A stretch of 64,000 bases of DNA from Prosthecobacter debontii (GTDB lineage Bacteria; Verrucomicrobiota; Verrucomicrobiia; Verrucomicrobiales; Akkermansiaceae), in NCBI GenBank assembly GCA_945862245.1, contig CAMAXN010000002.1, forward strand, positions 58,469-122,468, written 5' to 3'. Positions 1 through 10,337 of this stretch are shown in pieces. A model generated the notes under the pieces. It searched no databases. It had not been told where the DNA came from and was given only the letters and a program-made list of their open reading frames with translations. A program made the translations under genes and the position numbers. How positions within the stretch are numbered: position 1 is the first letter of the stretch; each line of letters opens with the position of its first letter.

Positions 1-991
1 CGTCGCTGAGTTGGAAATTCGGCATCGCGGTGAACGGATGGTAAGCTTCCGGTTTTTTTAGAAACGCCACGAGTTGGCCGGGTAGGTATTTGGAGGCGAC
101 ATTGTTCAGCGGCACTCGCGAGGCATCAGCGGCAGACTGATCGTGGCAGGCGACGCAACCGAGTTCATGGAAAGCGACGCCACCCGCCTTCGCGAGCGAC
201 GGATCGGGAGCGGAGAGCTTTTCGCCACCGAGCTTTGATGCAGCGTGGTAAGCCGCGAGATCCGCAGCCTTCTGCAAGCCCTCGGGAGTTTTAGCATCGA
301 TCAGATTCGGCATGTTCGTGCCGTGGTCCATCCCCTTAGGATTGGCGAGCCAGTTTTGCAGCCAAGCCTCGGTCACGCGCTCTCCGATTCCGGCAAGGAT
401 GGGCGCGATCTCGCCTGTTTCCGGCATCGGACTCGCTCCGAAGCCACCCTCGGGCGTGTGACACTTGGCGCAATGCTGATGCGTGAACACCTGCCTGCCG
501 TGTCGTTTCAACTCGCCGAGCTTCGCCTGATCAGTGGCTTCGGTAGAAAATACTGAAGGCGGGATCGTTTGACGCGGCATCCCCTCCTCTTCCCAATACA
601 GCCGGATCGAACCGGAGCCGTCTTCTGTGCTATTATAGGAAACGCTGAACTCATGCTGACCGGGGTTCAATCGTAGCCGCTTCGATTTCTCCGCACCCAG
701 TGATCCTTGTTCCGTCAAAACTTCTTCGCCGCCGATCGTTAGCTTGGCATTGCCATTTCCTTCAAAGGAAAAATACAACCTTTTCCGCTCCTTCAGCTCG
801 ATAGAACCTTTCCATTCCGCATCGAATTTCCCGGCTTTGAGGAAAGGTGTAGGCGGCATTCCGGCGGGAACGGAAAGCGCGACCATGCGGTCGAGGCGCA
901 CATCAGTTTCACCTTCTTGTAGGAACGTGGCAGTGAGTTCCGCACGGGCGGTGCTGAGCAGGGCTAACGTGAGAAAAGCGAACCTGAACAT
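1..991 (-). CDS. Secreted c-type cytochrome with two CxxCH sites, C-terminus beyond the window
   Basis: The minus-strand frame starts at an ATG at 991 and stays open to the left edge, so about 330 N-terminal residues are visible. A signal peptide covers about residues 1-17 and ends in an Ala-rich cleavage site. Residues about 20-140 look like a beta-sandwich of the PA14 type, with a Gly/Asp-rich turn followed by IRLYWEEEG. Two c-type heme sites follow, at C174-A-K-C-H178 and C279-V-A-C-H283, each in a cytochrome c-like context. It lies 6 bp downstream of the larger secreted gene on the same strand, so the two are probably co-transcribed and both exported. In Verrucomicrobiota and Planctomycetota such pairs are common and are thought to act in periplasmic oxidation of sugars or other organics. 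The substrate cannot be read from the sequence. Confidence 0.85.
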   Translation of the reverse strand, partial: MFRFAFLTLALLSTARAELTATFLQEGETDVRLDRMVALSVPAGMPPTPFLKAGKFDAEWKGSIELKERKRLYFSFEGNGNAKLTIGGEEVLTEQGSLGAEKSKRLRLNPGQHEFSVSYNSTEDGSGSIRLYWEEEGMPRQTIPPSVFSTEATDQAKLGELKRHGRQVFTHQHCAKCHTPEGGFGASPMPETGEIAPILAGIGERVTEAWLQNWLANPKGMDHGTNMPNLIDAKTPEGLQKAADLAAYHAASKLGGEKLSAPDPSLAKAGGVAFHELGCVACHDQSAADASRVPLNNVASKYLPGQLVAFLKKPEAYHPFTAMPNFQLSD

Positions 992-996
992 AGTCC

Positions 997-3186
997 TTAT
1001 TTCCCGAAAACAGTCGAGTGGATCTCGCCGTTCAGAATCTCGCCATCCTCGTCCTCAAGGTCATATCCGACTTTCAGCGACATGGAGGGCTTCATCCCAT
1101 CAAGCACAAGTTCCACGGTCTTTCCATCATTTGAAAGCTTGGCGGATTTCACCGTCACCGTGTCGCGCATGCGATGCCTTTGAGACTCAGCAGCGAGCGC
1201 CTGCTCGCGTGCCGCAGCGTCCGGTGCGTCCACGGAAAACTCACCGGAACCGTATTGCGGCCCGCGCACGTAATCCCAGCGCTGCACCGAATAGCTCGAA
1301 ACATCCTCGACCAATTCGGAATCGAGTTTCGCGGCAAAAGTCAGCGTCACGCCATTTTGCGTGTATCCCAGTTTCTCAGGTAGTGTGGGGGCGACGTCGG
1401 GGTTGTGGCGCACACGCTGGAACGCGCACTCGGAAGCGGCGTTGGTCTGCCAACCGCGGAAGCCGAGCGCATACATCGATCCATCGGTATGAAAGCGCGC
1501 CCGCATCGCGGAGGAACCGAGTTGGATGGGGAGTTTCACCACCCCCGCCTGCCGCTTGCCTTCTCCTGCCACGGTAAGAACGCGGTAAATACTAGATTTC
1601 CCGTAGGAGAGGTGGAGCAACTCGCCAGTCATGATGCCGAACTTCGCATACTCCGGCACCCAGACCTGGGAACCACCGGAATTGTCCACGTCCATCGGCA
1701 GATAAACCAGAGGCTCGGTGTAGGGTGCATTAGTGAGCGAATGCCGCGTCGGCTCGGTTCCGAAAAATACGGGGATATCTTTCGTAGCTACAAAGTTGAT
1801 CTTGCAGCAGGGCTGCCATGTGCCCTCGTTCTCGCCTGTGGTGATCTCACCATTTGGCCCCACTCCGACCCCGCCCGGTGCACGAAGCCCGGTGGCGACG
1901 ACTTCGAACTTTTTACCGTCGGGGGAAATCTTCGCTACGATGCCATGGTGCGGCAGGATTGGATCGAAACCGCGCCCGCCGCCCCTTACCGGCCCGCCTT
2001 TTGAGAAATAGAAGTTACCCTCCTTGTCAGTCTGAAGGTCGAACGCGAACTCGTGGAAGTTCGACGAGATATACACATCACGATTGAAGACCTTGTAATG
2101 ATCGGTCTCGCCGTCGCCGTTCAAGTCGATGAGCTGCGTGATCTGATCGCGGCCGTTTACATGGATAATACCGTTTACCACTTTCACACCCAGCGTCTCG
2201 AAAAGCCCCGAAGCGATGCGCCGCCATTTCAGTTCCTTCCAATCGCCTGCCAGGCCGCTGACTGTCCAGACGTCGCCGTTCCAGGAAGAAAGGGCGGCGC
2301 TGTTCGCATCGATGAAATCGAAGCCACCGAAACGGATGTTCGCACCCCATGGATTATTGGTGGGCAGCGTGATGGAATCTGTCACGTAAGGCTTTTTCGG
2401 ATCGCTGGAGACCTCACCTGCTGTGGTGATAGTTTCCGTCCAGATGCCCGGCCCACCGGAAGTGAGGGCTTTGAAATCGGGTTTATCGGCCAGCACAGGA
2501 TCGCCGCCGCGCGCGAACGCGATTTGCGCGACGAGTTCGGCATCGCCTTTCGGCACCTTAACGAGCAACCGTTCTCCTTCGGAAATGATTGTCAGACCGT
2601 CTTTTGCGACCGCCTTAAGATCTTTAACATCGCCCTCGGCGAGAACCATTGTAAGATCCGCCTTGCGAGAACCGAAGCGGAACGAACGGGTCACAGAGCC
2701 GGCCTTTTGAGCGAGCGTTTCCAAAACCTCAGTGCCGTTCACTTCGTAGGCCAACGTAATCGTCCGCCCATGACGGAAATGACCGGTGAATCTCCCATGT
2801 GGCATATCGCCAAAGCCCTTGATCTTGCGCTTATCCTCAAATGAGCCTTCCGCATCTGCCCAACCGCATCCGGTAGCGGTGGAAAGCAATGGTGTTTGCT
2901 TATTTCCAAGAGTAATCAAGGCACCGTGCGCGCCCGTCCAAGGAGTTGCACCCCACTCGATGCCTCCTTGGTAAACAGTCACAAGCCGCAGTGTCTCTGT
3001 ATCGAACAGCGCCCGCTGGTTTTCGCCGAGATCCAGGGAAATCCCCTTTATCGCACCGACCCTTTTTTCACCTTGGAAATAGTCTCCGAACGTATTCATC
3101 CAGGACGGCCCGATATCCATTTTCTCAAACCATTTTTCAGCTTGGGCGAGCGGGGCGAGTAGTGCAAAGAGCGCGATTATTCTCAT
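997..3186 (-). CDS. Secreted DUF6797-like beta-propeller protein
   Basis: This is a complete gene of 729 residues. The signal peptide is about residues 1-16, ending in LAQA. The N-terminal half is rich in beta-strand and short WGAxPWTG-type stretches typical of DUF6797-like proteins of the PVC group. The middle holds beta-propeller blades of the PQQ/sugar-dehydrogenase-like type, seen in KEGNFYFSKGGP, PDGKKFEVVATGLRAPGG and VGPNGEITTGENEGTW. A pair of Cys residues (PCCK) follows this stretch. There is no CxxCH heme site, so electrons would pass to the cytochrome encoded 6 bp downstream. The role as a periplasmic oxidoreductase or binding subunit is inferred from context; the family name is a recollection of fold and neighbourhood. 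Confidence 0.65.
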   Translation of the reverse strand: MRIIALFALLAPLAQAEKWFEKMDIGPSWMNTFGDYFQGEKRVGAIKGISLDLGENQRALFDTETLRLVTVYQGGIEWGATPWTGAHGALITLGNKQTPLLSTATGCGWADAEGSFEDKRKIKGFGDMPHGRFTGHFRHGRTITLAYEVNGTEVLETLAQKAGSVTRSFRFGSRKADLTMVLAEGDVKDLKAVAKDGLTIISEGERLLVKVPKGDAELVAQIAFARGGDPVLADKPDFKALTSGGPGIWTETITTAGEVSSDPKKPYVTDSITLPTNNPWGANIRFGGFDFIDANSAALSSWNGDVWTVSGLAGDWKELKWRRIASGLFETLGVKVVNGIIHVNGRDQITQLIDLNGDGETDHYKVFNRDVYISSNFHEFAFDLQTDKEGNFYFSKGGPVRGGGRGFDPILPHHGIVAKISPDGKKFEVVATGLRAPGGVGVGPNGEITTGENEGTWQPCCKINFVATKDIPVFFGTEPTRHSLTNAPYTEPLVYLPMDVDNSGGSQVWVPEYAKFGIMTGELLHLSYGKSSIYRVLTVAGEGKRQAGVVKLPIQLGSSAMRARFHTDGSMYALGFRGWQTNAASECAFQRVRHNPDVAPTLPEKLGYTQNGVTLTFAAKLDSELVEDVSSYSVQRWDYVRGPQYGSGEFSVDAPDAAAREQALAAESQRHRMRDTVTVKSAKLSNDGKTVELVLDGMKPSMSLKVGYDLEDEDGEILNGEIHSTVFGK

Positions 3187-3276
3187 CGCTAAGAAACTAC
3201 CTGCGAAACCTCGACTGACAAGCCGCGAAATTAGAACGCAACGCGTTTGAATCCCTTCTGCTCGGCTATGAGGATG

Positions 3277-3642
3277 CTAAACCTCTTCTTCCTCCTCTAG
3301 GGGAGCCTTCGGAAGTTTGTCCACTGCTTCGAGGAGGTTCACGATCTCTACACCACGGACGGCGGAGTCATCGTGTTTGAAGCGAAGCACCGGGGTGGAT
3401 TTGAGGACAACGCGTTTCATTACCTCTTTCTGGATCGCTCCATGGGCTTTGTTTAGCTTATCGATGATCGGCTCGGCGGCCCCACCGATCACTCCGATCC
3501 AGACCCTGCCCTCCTTCAGATCCTGCGTCACCTCGACGGCGCTAACAGTGACGAGTTTTCCATCCCATTCATAATCATGCTGGATCACCGTGGAAATTTC
3601 ACGGCGAAGCAGTTCGTTCACTCTATCGATGCGGCGGGACAT
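3277..3642 (-). CDS. rbfA: Ribosome-binding factor A
   Basis: The protein has 121 residues from the ATG at 3642; a start nine codons upstream is possible but the family begins at MSRRIDRVNELLRREIS. RbfA binds the 30S subunit and supports late 16S rRNA maturation and cold adaptation. The KH-like fold is recognisable from the N-terminal RIDRVNELLRREI helix, the strand VTVSAVEVTQDLKEGRVWIGV and the conserved PVLRFKHDDS near the end. The C-terminus carries a short acidic tail (EEEEEV). It lies 84 bp downstream of infB, the classical nusA-infB-rbfA order. The spacer holds an inverted repeat annotated separately. Confidence 0.93.
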   Translation of the reverse strand: MSRRIDRVNELLRREISTVIQHDYEWDGKLVTVSAVEVTQDLKEGRVWIGVIGGAAEPIIDKLNKAHGAIQKEVMKRVVLKSTPVLRFKHDDSAVRGVEIVNLLEAVDKLPKAPLEEEEEV

Positions 3643-3662
3643 AAAGAGACTCAAGACTGGGA

Positions 3663-3717
3663 GACGCAAGACACAAGAGAGGAGTTGAGCATAAGCAACA
3701 GTCTTGTGTCTTATGTC
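3663..3717. repeat. Inverted repeat in the infB-rbfA spacer
   Basis: The arms are 3663-3678 and 3702-3717. They match at 14 of 16 positions, with the inner 11 bp (3668-3678 against 3702-3712) perfect, around a 23-nt loop. In RNA it would form a stable hairpin between infB and rbfA. No T-run follows, so it is not a standard terminator; it could be a processing site or a small dispersed repeat. Confidence 0.6.
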
Positions 3718-3726
3718 ATGTATCTA

Positions 3727-5856
3727 TCAAAGCGTTTGCGCGACCTTATCGAGCTTGTAGCACTCGATGATGTCGCCATCTTGGTATTCGTTGAACTCGC
3801 CGAGACGGATACCGCATTCGAAGTTAGTGCGGACTTCCTCGACCTCCTCGTGGAAGCGGCGGAGGGTGGACATCTTGCCATCGAAAACCGGGATACCGCC
3901 GCGGATGACGCGGGCGTGTGCCTTGCGGTGCACCTTACCGTCAGTGATGAAACAGCCGGCGGCTTTGCCCTTGTTGACCTTGAAAACCTGGCGGCACTCG
4001 GCGTGGCCGATGACCGTCTCGCGAGTGAGCGGCTCGAGCAAGCCGAGCATTGCCTCGCGGACCTGGTCGATGAGTTCGTAAACGATGGAGAAGAGTTTGA
4101 TCTCTACTCCGGCGGCCTTCGCAGCTTTCACGGCCTTCGCCTCCACCTTGACGTTAAAGCCCATGATGATCGCGTCCGACGAGTCGGCGTAGGCGATATC
4201 GGATTCAGTTACAGGCCCGGCTGCGGCGGTGATGAACTGGCAGTCCACCTTGGCAGACTCGATAGCTAGAATCGCCTTCTTGATTGCTTCGACAGAACCC
4301 TGAACATCGCACTTGAGAATGATCTTGAGCTGGTTTTTGCCGCCACCGTCGTTGACCATAGAGAACAGGTCTTCCATGCGGTTGCGGTGCTGCGGCTTTA
4401 GGCGTTTGAGCCGGAGTTCTTCCTGACGGTCAGCAGCTAGGGCTTTCGCCTCGCGCTCGGTCTTCATTTCAGTGAGATGATCACCGACGTTGGGCAATTC
4501 CTCGAATCCGATCACTTCCACAGGCATTCCGGGAAGAGCGGACTTCACTTGCTCGCCAAGATCATTAATGAGTGAGCGGACTTTTCCGGCGAAGGGACCG
4601 CAAATGAAAGGGGTGCCGATTTTCAGTGTGCCCGATTCGACGATCACCGTCGCGGTAGTGCCGCGGCCAGGAACAACGCGTGCTTCGATGACACCCGCAC
4701 GGGTGGTTGCCTTTGGGTTAGCGCGCAGTTCGAGCACTTCCGCCTGTAGAATAATGAGCTCAAGAAGATCATCCATACCTTCGCCTTTTAGCGCTGAGAT
4801 GGTCGCGAATTCAGTATCGCCACCGTAATCCGTAGTCTGCAAGCTGGCCTCTGCGAGCTGGGATTTCACCCGCTCAATGTTCGCAGAGGGCAGGTCGCAC
4901 TTGTTGATCGCAACGATGATCGTCTTACCGGCTTTCTGGGCGTGCTTGATGGCCTCGGTGGTCTGCGGCATGATGCCGTCATTTGCAGCTACAACAATGA
5001 TCGCGATGTCGGTGATGTTCGCGCCACGCTTCCGCATGTCGGAGAAAATGGCGTGACCGGGGGTATCTAGGAACGTGATAAGCTGGCTATTGTGGTTCAC
5101 CTGATAAGCACCGATGTGCTGCGTGATGCCGCCGGCCTCGCCGCTCACGACCTTGCTCTTGCGGTAGTAGTCGAGGATGGAAGTCTTGCCATGGTCGACA
5201 TGTCCCATGATCGTAACAATGGGCGGACGTACTTTGAGAAGATCTTCAGGTTCGGACTGCGGTGCTTCCGGCTCGACGATAACCTCTTCGACCTTATGGA
5301 ATCCCTTATCCTTGTCGCGCTTCTCGCGCTCGAATGTGAAGCCGTGGATTTCGCAAACCTTTGCCGCGATATCAGGTTCAAGCGGCTGGTTCGGTGCAGG
5401 GAATACGCCGAGCTTGATGAGATCTGCCATCACGTTGAACGGCTTTAGTCCTAGGCGGGCGGCCAGATCGGAAACGAGGATGGGTGGCTTAATGACAATC
5501 AGCTTCGGATCGTCGGATTCGGACTCATCACTGCCGGAATAAGCAGGTGTAGAAGCCGCTGCAGATGCGATATCGGTTCCTTTGACAAAATTTGGATCCT
5601 CGCTGGAATAATCGAGTATCTTCGGGATATCTTTTACATACTTATTCTCCGCAGTCGGCGGTTTGCGAACCTTTGGTTTCCCCTCCTCCGAGAAAAGATC
5701 TAGAGCATTGGCCTTTGCCTTCTCCAGCTTGCTGGGCACGACGACGACTTCAGCTACGATTTTTTGACGCTGTCGCCGTGACGGTTTATTAGGGTCATCG
5801 AGAATATCGAGGACTTTATTGGGTTCTTCCGAGGGCTTGTCGCTTTTTTTGGGCAT
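3727..5856 (-). CDS. infB: Translation initiation factor IF-2
   Basis: I chose the ATG at 5856, giving 709 residues; a frame extension to 6000 would run into nusA. IF-2 is the GTPase that places initiator fMet-tRNA on the 30S subunit. The N-terminal region is charged and variable up to about residue 120, followed by an IF2_N-like segment ([24 protein letters not shown]). The G domain starts near residue 211 with G1 GHVDHGKT at 218-225, G3 DTPGH, and G4 NKCD. Domains II to IV follow, including the conserved [12 protein letters not shown] segment. The gene sits 58 bp after nusA on the same strand. The N-terminal extension is short compared with enterobacterial IF-2. Confidence 0.96.
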   Translation of the reverse strand: MPKKSDKPSEEPNKVLDILDDPNKPSRRQRQKIVAEVVVVPSKLEKAKANALDLFSEEGKPKVRKPPTAENKYVKDIPKILDYSSEDPNFVKGTDIASAAASTPAYSGSDESESDDPKLIVIKPPILVSDLAARLGLKPFNVMADLIKLGVFPAPNQPLEPDIAAKVCEIHGFTFEREKRDKDKGFHKVEEVIVEPEAPQSEPEDLLKVRPPIVTIMGHVDHGKTSILDYYRKSKVVSGEAGGITQHIGAYQVNHNSQLITFLDTPGHAIFSDMRKRGANITDIAIIVVAANDGIMPQTTEAIKHAQKAGKTIIVAINKCDLPSANIERVKSQLAEASLQTTDYGGDTEFATISALKGEGMDDLLELIILQAEVLELRANPKATTRAGVIEARVVPGRGTTATVIVESGTLKIGTPFICGPFAGKVRSLINDLGEQVKSALPGMPVEVIGFEELPNVGDHLTEMKTEREAKALAADRQEELRLKRLKPQHRNRMEDLFSMVNDGGGKNQLKIILKCDVQGSVEAIKKAILAIESAKVDCQFITAAAGPVTESDIAYADSSDAIIMGFNVKVEAKAVKAAKAAGVEIKLFSIVYELIDQVREAMLGLLEPLTRETVIGHAECRQVFKVNKGKAAGCFITDGKVHRKAHARVIRGGIPVFDGKMSTLRRFHEEVEEVRTNFECGIRLGEFNEYQDGDIIECYKLDKVAQTL

Positions 5857-5914
5857 CCGGCTATCTGGAGTATTTGCAGTGGGCTGTATGATGAGTGAGG
5901 TTGGTAAGAGATGA

Positions 5915-7192
5915 TCAGGCGGGGATGATGCCACCTGCGACGATGGAATTGGCACGGCCGAGGATGGCTTCCGCCTCCTCTTCGCCGATTTCCAGAGCAC
6001 CTGCGAGGAAGTCGGCGGGCATATCGATGATCATTTCCGCACTGACTCCGCCGATCAGAGTGAGCTTTGCCGCCAGTTCGTCGGTAATGCCGAGCTGCTC
6101 ACCGAGTGTGTGAGCCACGCCGCCGATCTTGTCGCGGAACTGCTCTTCCTTCGTCTCATCGCGGCGAACCTGCACATCCCAGCCCATCAGGCGGGAAGAA
6201 AGGCGGGCATTCTGACCTTTGCGACCGATGGCTTTACTGAGATCTTCTTCGCTGACCGTCACATTGACGATCTTGTCCGCCTTATTTACGGAAATGGTGA
6301 TCAGCTCGGCTGGCTTGAGAGCCTCGCGGACAAGCTCGGCAGGATCATCACTCCAGCGGATGATATCGACCTTCTCGTTGTTCAGCTCGCGGACAATGTT
6401 TTTCACCCGCGCACCGCGCATACCAACGCAAGCACCAACGGGATCGACTTTCGGGTCGTTGCTCCAGACTGCCACTTTTGTGCGGAAACCGGATTCCCGG
6501 GCAATCGCGCGGATTTCCACGGTGTGGTCAGAGATTTCGTTCACCTCGGCCTCGAAAAGGCGGCGGACGAAATTCGGATGACTACGCGAAAGGATAATCT
6601 CAGGGCCTCGGCCTTCGTTCTCAACGGCCAGCACGTAGCAGCGGATGCGGTCGCCGATGTTGTAGTCCTCGCCCTGCACGCGCTCCTTGTTTGGCATGAT
6701 TCCCTCGAACTTGCCGAGATCAACCATTACGTCGTTGCGCTCGAAGCGGCGGACCGTGCCAGAAACAACGTCCCCCGCCCTATCCTTGAACTCCTCATAA
6801 ATCATCTCCTTCTCCGCCTGGCGGAGGCGCTGCATCATCGTCTGCTTCGCAGTTTGTACGGCGATGCGCCCGAAGTCTTTGGGCGTTACGTTGAACTCCA
6901 GCTGGCCATCAATCTGGGCATTTGCATCCTTTTTTAGGGCGATGGTGATGGGTACCTCGTTGAACTTGTCCTGATGGTCGTCATCCGCAACTATTGTGAG
7001 GGATGCGAAAATCTTCGTGGTGTTTTTTTTCGTATCCACCTCGGCACGAAGAGTCTCGATCGCATCGGCACCAGGCACCATTTTCCGATAAGCAGAAACG
7101 AAGGAAAACTCGAGGGCAGCGACGATCTTATCACGATCGATACCTTTCTCTTTTTCGTAGTATTCAATGAGTGCGACGATGTCGTTGGTCAT
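5915..7192 (-). CDS. nusA: Transcription termination/antitermination protein NusA
   Basis: The protein has 425 residues from the ATG at 7192. NusA binds RNA polymerase and nascent RNA and modulates pausing, termination and antitermination. Visible parts are the N-terminal polymerase-binding domain (IVALIEYYEKEKGIDRDKI), an S1 domain (GDVVSGTVRRFERNDVMVDL), and two KH domains, the first with CVGMRGARVKNIVREL and the second with SKAIGRKGQNARLSSRL. A short helix-hairpin-helix-like C-terminus follows. A rimP-like gene, often found upstream, is absent; the upstream neighbour is the clpC-SH3 block. Confidence 0.96.
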   Translation of the reverse strand: MTNDIVALIEYYEKEKGIDRDKIVAALEFSFVSAYRKMVPGADAIETLRAEVDTKKNTTKIFASLTIVADDDHQDKFNEVPITIALKKDANAQIDGQLEFNVTPKDFGRIAVQTAKQTMMQRLRQAEKEMIYEEFKDRAGDVVSGTVRRFERNDVMVDLGKFEGIMPNKERVQGEDYNIGDRIRCYVLAVENEGRGPEIILSRSHPNFVRRLFEAEVNEISDHTVEIRAIARESGFRTKVAVWSNDPKVDPVGACVGMRGARVKNIVRELNNEKVDIIRWSDDPAELVREALKPAELITISVNKADKIVNVTVSEEDLSKAIGRKGQNARLSSRLMGWDVQVRRDETKEEQFRDKIGGVAHTLGEQLGITDELAAKLTLIGGVSAEMIIDMPADFLAGALEIGEEEAEAILGRANSIVAGGIIPA

Positions 7193-7266
7193 GGTGGCGG
7201 GCGGGGTTGGTGGATTTCGCGCTGGGCGGATACGGAAGTCATTTACGAGACTACCATAGACGCAAA

Positions 7267-7289
7267 AGAGTGGGTTTTAGACCCACTCT
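7267..7289 (-). terminator. Candidate terminator after the clpC-SH3 block
   Basis: The 9-bp stem arms 7267-7275 and 7281-7289 are perfect around a 5-nt loop. On the minus strand the stem is followed by TTTTGCG, so the U-tract is short. It lies between the SH3 gene and nusA and would separate these two transcription units. Confidence 0.5.
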
Positions 7290-7354
7290 CCGTTTCACAG
7301 AGCTTGTTCGATACACATTAGTTAGCGGGGGCGAACCGGGCTTGCAAGCCGAAA

Positions 7355-7377
7355 GTCGAGGGCGAAATACCCTCGAC
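7355..7377. other. Perfect 8-bp hairpin upstream of nusA
   Basis: Arms 7355-7362 and 7370-7377 pair perfectly around a 7-nt loop. Only a weak T-stretch follows on the minus strand. It may assist termination after the SH3 gene or form part of the nusA leader. The remaining sequence between 7193 and 7423 shows no gene. Confidence 0.4.
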
Positions 7378-7423
7378 GGAATGACTGGGCATTACGCCGG
7401 ACTTCGGATCGCAGAGAATGGTG

Positions 7424-7780
7424 TCAGACCGTCGCCTTTAGCAGGTAAGCCGCGACCCAGCCTTGCTCGCCGGCCTCGTTCTGGCACCAATGCCAGCCAT
7501 GGATCTGCTTGAGGGAAGTAATCGCATCACTACGCCGCACCTTCAGCACGGTGGGGTCGAAGTCCTCCATCGCTGCCCAGCGGTCTTCGCCGAGGGGTTC
7601 GAGAATTTCTGCGGGCACGTAGCCATTGCGTCCGCTGGAATCACTGGCCCAGATCCAGCCTAGCCAAGTGCGGTCTGCAGGACCGCTGGTGACCTCCTGT
7701 CCGGCAGTCAGGTGTAGGGCTTGGGTATCGCGCTCCTCGTAATCTGCATTTGCGGTGAAATGGATGTTTTCCGTGTCCAT
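7424..7780 (-). CDS. SH3-domain protein downstream of clpC
   Basis: The protein has 118 residues and no signal peptide or membrane segment. Two bacterial SH3-like repeats are visible. The first runs from ANADYEERDTQALHLTAGQ to GRNGYVPAEIL, and the second from AMEDFDPTVLKV to GEQGWVAAYLL. Such domains bind peptides or surfaces in compact beta-barrels. The start codon lies 7 bp after the clpC stop, so it should be part of the mcsA-mcsB-clpC unit. That position suggests a cytoplasmic adaptor or regulator of the protease, but nothing in the sequence proves it. Confidence 0.75.
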   Translation of the reverse strand: MDTENIHFTANADYEERDTQALHLTAGQEVTSGPADRTWLGWIWASDSSGRNGYVPAEILEPLGEDRWAAMEDFDPTVLKVRRSDAITSLKQIHGWHWCQNEAGEQGWVAAYLLKATV

Positions 7781-7787
7781 GGGAAAA

Positions 7788-10337
7788 TTACTCTGCTCCT
7801 ACCGTTTCGATATCAGGTTGCAGTTCGCCGACGGGGCGGGAGCTTTCGAAAACGAGTTCCTCGCTGCCCTCGTTGCGGACGACCTGAACGATATCCCCCG
7901 TTTTCACCGTGCCGCGAAGCAAAGCCTCGGCGAGCGGATCTTCTAGGAAACGCTCCACTGCGCGGCGCATCGGACGTGCACCGTAGGCGGGATCGAAACC
8001 TTTCTCAGCGAGGAAGTCGCGGGCTTCTGCGGAGAGAGTCATCACGATTTCCTTCTCCTTGAGACGCTTGACGAGCTTGGAAACCTCCAGATCGACGATC
8101 AGATTCAGATCCACTTTCTCCAGCATGTGGAACACCACGAGATCGTCGAGACGGTTGAGGAATTCCGGTTTAAAATAGCGCTTCGATTCCTCGAGGATTT
8201 TCTCTTTCATGCCCTCGAAATCAGATTCGTCCGCGTTCATTGCGCCGAAACCGAGCGAAGTCTGGCGCTTGATCGTGGAGGCACCGATGTTCGAGGTCAT
8301 GATGATGATCGTGTTGCGGAAATCGATTTTCCGGCCCATTGAATCAGTGACGGTGCCGTCCTCGAGAATCTGGAGCAGCAGGTTCATTACGTCCGGGTGA
8401 GCTTTCTCAACCTCGTCAAAAAGCACGACCGAATAAGGGCGGCGGCGGACGGCCTCCGAAAGCTGGCCGCCCTCCTCGTAGCCGACGTAGCCGGGAGGTG
8501 AGCCGATCAGGCGACTGGCTGTGAATTTCTCCATGTATTCCGACATGTCTATCTGGATAAGCGCCTCGGCGTCGCCAAACATAAACTCGGCAAGGTTGCG
8601 CGCGAGATAGGTTTTGCCGACACCAGTAGGTCCAAGGAAAAGGAAAGAACCGATGGGGCGTTTGGGATCCTTGAGGTCGGCACGTGAGCGGCGGAGAGCC
8701 TTGGAAATCGCGATGACCGCCTCGTTCTGGCCAATTACGCGGCCTTTCAATTCGTCCTCCATTTTTAGGAGCTTCTCGGTCTCTTTCTGCTCCATACGCT
8801 GGAGCGGCACGCCGGTCCATTTCGAGACGACCGACATGATGTCTTGGTCGTCCACGATCACGACCTTCTCCTCGGAGGAAGAGCGCCAAGACTTGAGAGT
8901 TTCCTCTAAGCTTTTCTTGGCTTGCTTCTCATCATCGCGGAGCGCGGCGGCTTTCTCGAAATCCTGGGAGGAAATAGCGGCGACCTTCTCGCGGTTGATC
9001 TCCTCGATTTTTTGCTCCGCTTCCTTTATGGCGGGCGGGCGGGTCAGCGTGCCGATGCGCGCGCGGGCGCCGGCTTCATCGAGGACATCGATCGCCTTGT
9101 CTGGCAGGTAACGCGCGGTGAGATAGCGCGAGGTCAGTTTTACGGAAGCCTCAATGGCCTCCGGCGTGTACTGCGCCTTGTGGTGTGACTCGTATTTATC
9201 CCGTAGGCCCTTGAGAATGAGGATCGCGTCCTCGACGGACGGCTCATCCACCTTGACTTGTTGAAATCGGCGCTCGAGAGCGGAGTCCTTCTCGATGTAT
9301 TTGCGGAATTCGTTGAGCGTAGTCGCGCCGATGCATTGCAGCTCCGAGCGGCTGAGGGCGGGCTTGATGATGTTGGATGCGTCCATAGCGCCCTCGGCGG
9401 AACCCGCACCGACGATGGTGTGCAGCTCATCGATGAAAAGGATCACATTCTTGACCTTGCGAATCTCGTCCATTACCGCCTTGATGCGTTCCTCAAACTG
9501 GCCGCGGTATTTGGTACCCGCCACCATGAGGGCGAGGTCGAGCGTGATGACCCGCTTATCGCGAAGTAACTCCGGCACATTGCCAGTGACGATCTCCTGA
9601 GCCAAGCCTTCCACTATGGCTGTCTTCCCGACTCCGGCCTCACCGATCAAGACAGGGTTGTTTTTCGTGCGGCGGCAAAGAATCTGGATCACTCGCTCGA
9701 TCTCGCTTACGCGGCCGATGACGGGATCGAGTCCGCCTTCCTTAGCAAGTTTTGTGAGATCGCGGCCGAAGGCTTTGAGCGCCGGGGTTTTGGTTTTTCC
9801 CTCCGCTTCGCCGTTGTCGGCATTCGACGGGCTTTCGTCCTCAAATCCAGCGATGTCGTCTTCATCATCATCTTCATCGACATCCGAATCGTCAGGGGAG
9901 AAATTTGGATCAATCTCAGCGAGGATCTCGTTGCGGGTGCGCTGGATATCCACGTCGAGGCGCTTGAGCACGCGGGCGGCAACGCCCTCCCCCTCACGTA
10001 GCAGACCGAGCAGCAGGTGCTCAGTGCCGACATAGGAATGGTTTAGCGCCTTCGCCTCCTTGTTGGCGAGCGCGAGAACTTTCTTCACGCGAGGGGTGTA
10101 AGGGATGTTGCCCGCCGACTTTTGTGGCGGACCGGAGCCAACCTCTTTTTCGACCTCCTCGCGCACGGCTTCCAGCTCAAGACCCATACGCTCTAGGACA
10201 TTTACTGCGACACCTTGGCCGAGCTTAATCAGACCCAACAGTAGATGCTCGGTGCCGACGTAGGCGTGGTTGAAACGGTCGGCCTCCTTGCGGGCTAGGG
10301 CTAATACCTGTTGCGCTCTTGGTGTGAAGTTATTCAT
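7788..10337 (-). CDS. clpC: ATP-dependent Clp protease ATPase subunit ClpC
   Basis: The protein has 849 residues. ClpC is the AAA+ unfoldase that feeds ClpP. Two N-terminal Clp_N repeats each hold VGTEH, with Glu at residues 30 and 106; the equivalent Glu residues of Bacillus ClpC bind phosphoarginine. An acidic linker rich in Asp/Glu spans about residues 149-180. The first AAA+ domain has Walker A GEAGVGKT at 232-239 and [14 protein letters not shown]-containing middle domain follows ([20 protein letters not shown]). The second AAA+ domain has GPTGVGKT and [14 protein letters not shown]. The VGF/LGF-type ClpP-binding loop appears as TSLGFGA. The start overlaps the mcsB stop by 4 bp. Confidence 0.96.
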   Translation of the reverse strand: MNNFTPRAQQVLALARKEADRFNHAYVGTEHLLLGLIKLGQGVAVNVLERMGLELEAVREEVEKEVGSGPPQKSAGNIPYTPRVKKVLALANKEAKALNHSYVGTEHLLLGLLREGEGVAARVLKRLDVDIQRTRNEILAEIDPNFSPDDSDVDEDDDEDDIAGFEDESPSNADNGEAEGKTKTPALKAFGRDLTKLAKEGGLDPVIGRVSEIERVIQILCRRTKNNPVLIGEAGVGKTAIVEGLAQEIVTGNVPELLRDKRVITLDLALMVAGTKYRGQFEERIKAVMDEIRKVKNVILFIDELHTIVGAGSAEGAMDASNIIKPALSRSELQCIGATTLNEFRKYIEKDSALERRFQQVKVDEPSVEDAILILKGLRDKYESHHKAQYTPEAIEASVKLTSRYLTARYLPDKAIDVLDEAGARARIGTLTRPPAIKEAEQKIEEINREKVAAISSQDFEKAAALRDDEKQAKKSLEETLKSWRSSSEEKVVIVDDQDIMSVVSKWTGVPLQRMEQKETEKLLKMEDELKGRVIGQNEAVIAISKALRRSRADLKDPKRPIGSFLFLGPTGVGKTYLARNLAEFMFGDAEALIQIDMSEYMEKFTASRLIGSPPGYVGYEEGGQLSEAVRRRPYSVVLFDEVEKAHPDVMNLLLQILEDGTVTDSMGRKIDFRNTIIIMTSNIGASTIKRQTSLGFGAMNADESDFEGMKEKILEESKRYFKPEFLNRLDDLVVFHMLEKVDLNLIVDLEVSKLVKRLKEKEIVMTLSAEARDFLAEKGFDPAYGARPMRRAVERFLEDPLAEALLRGTVKTGDIVQVVRNEGSEELVFESSRPVGELQPDIETVGAE

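Noticed and set aside
744..1577. Long plus-strand frame of 277 codons opposite the two secreted genes on the left
   Set aside because: It is Arg/Ser/Pro-rich without domains and lies antisense to clear genes with signal peptides and heme motifs.
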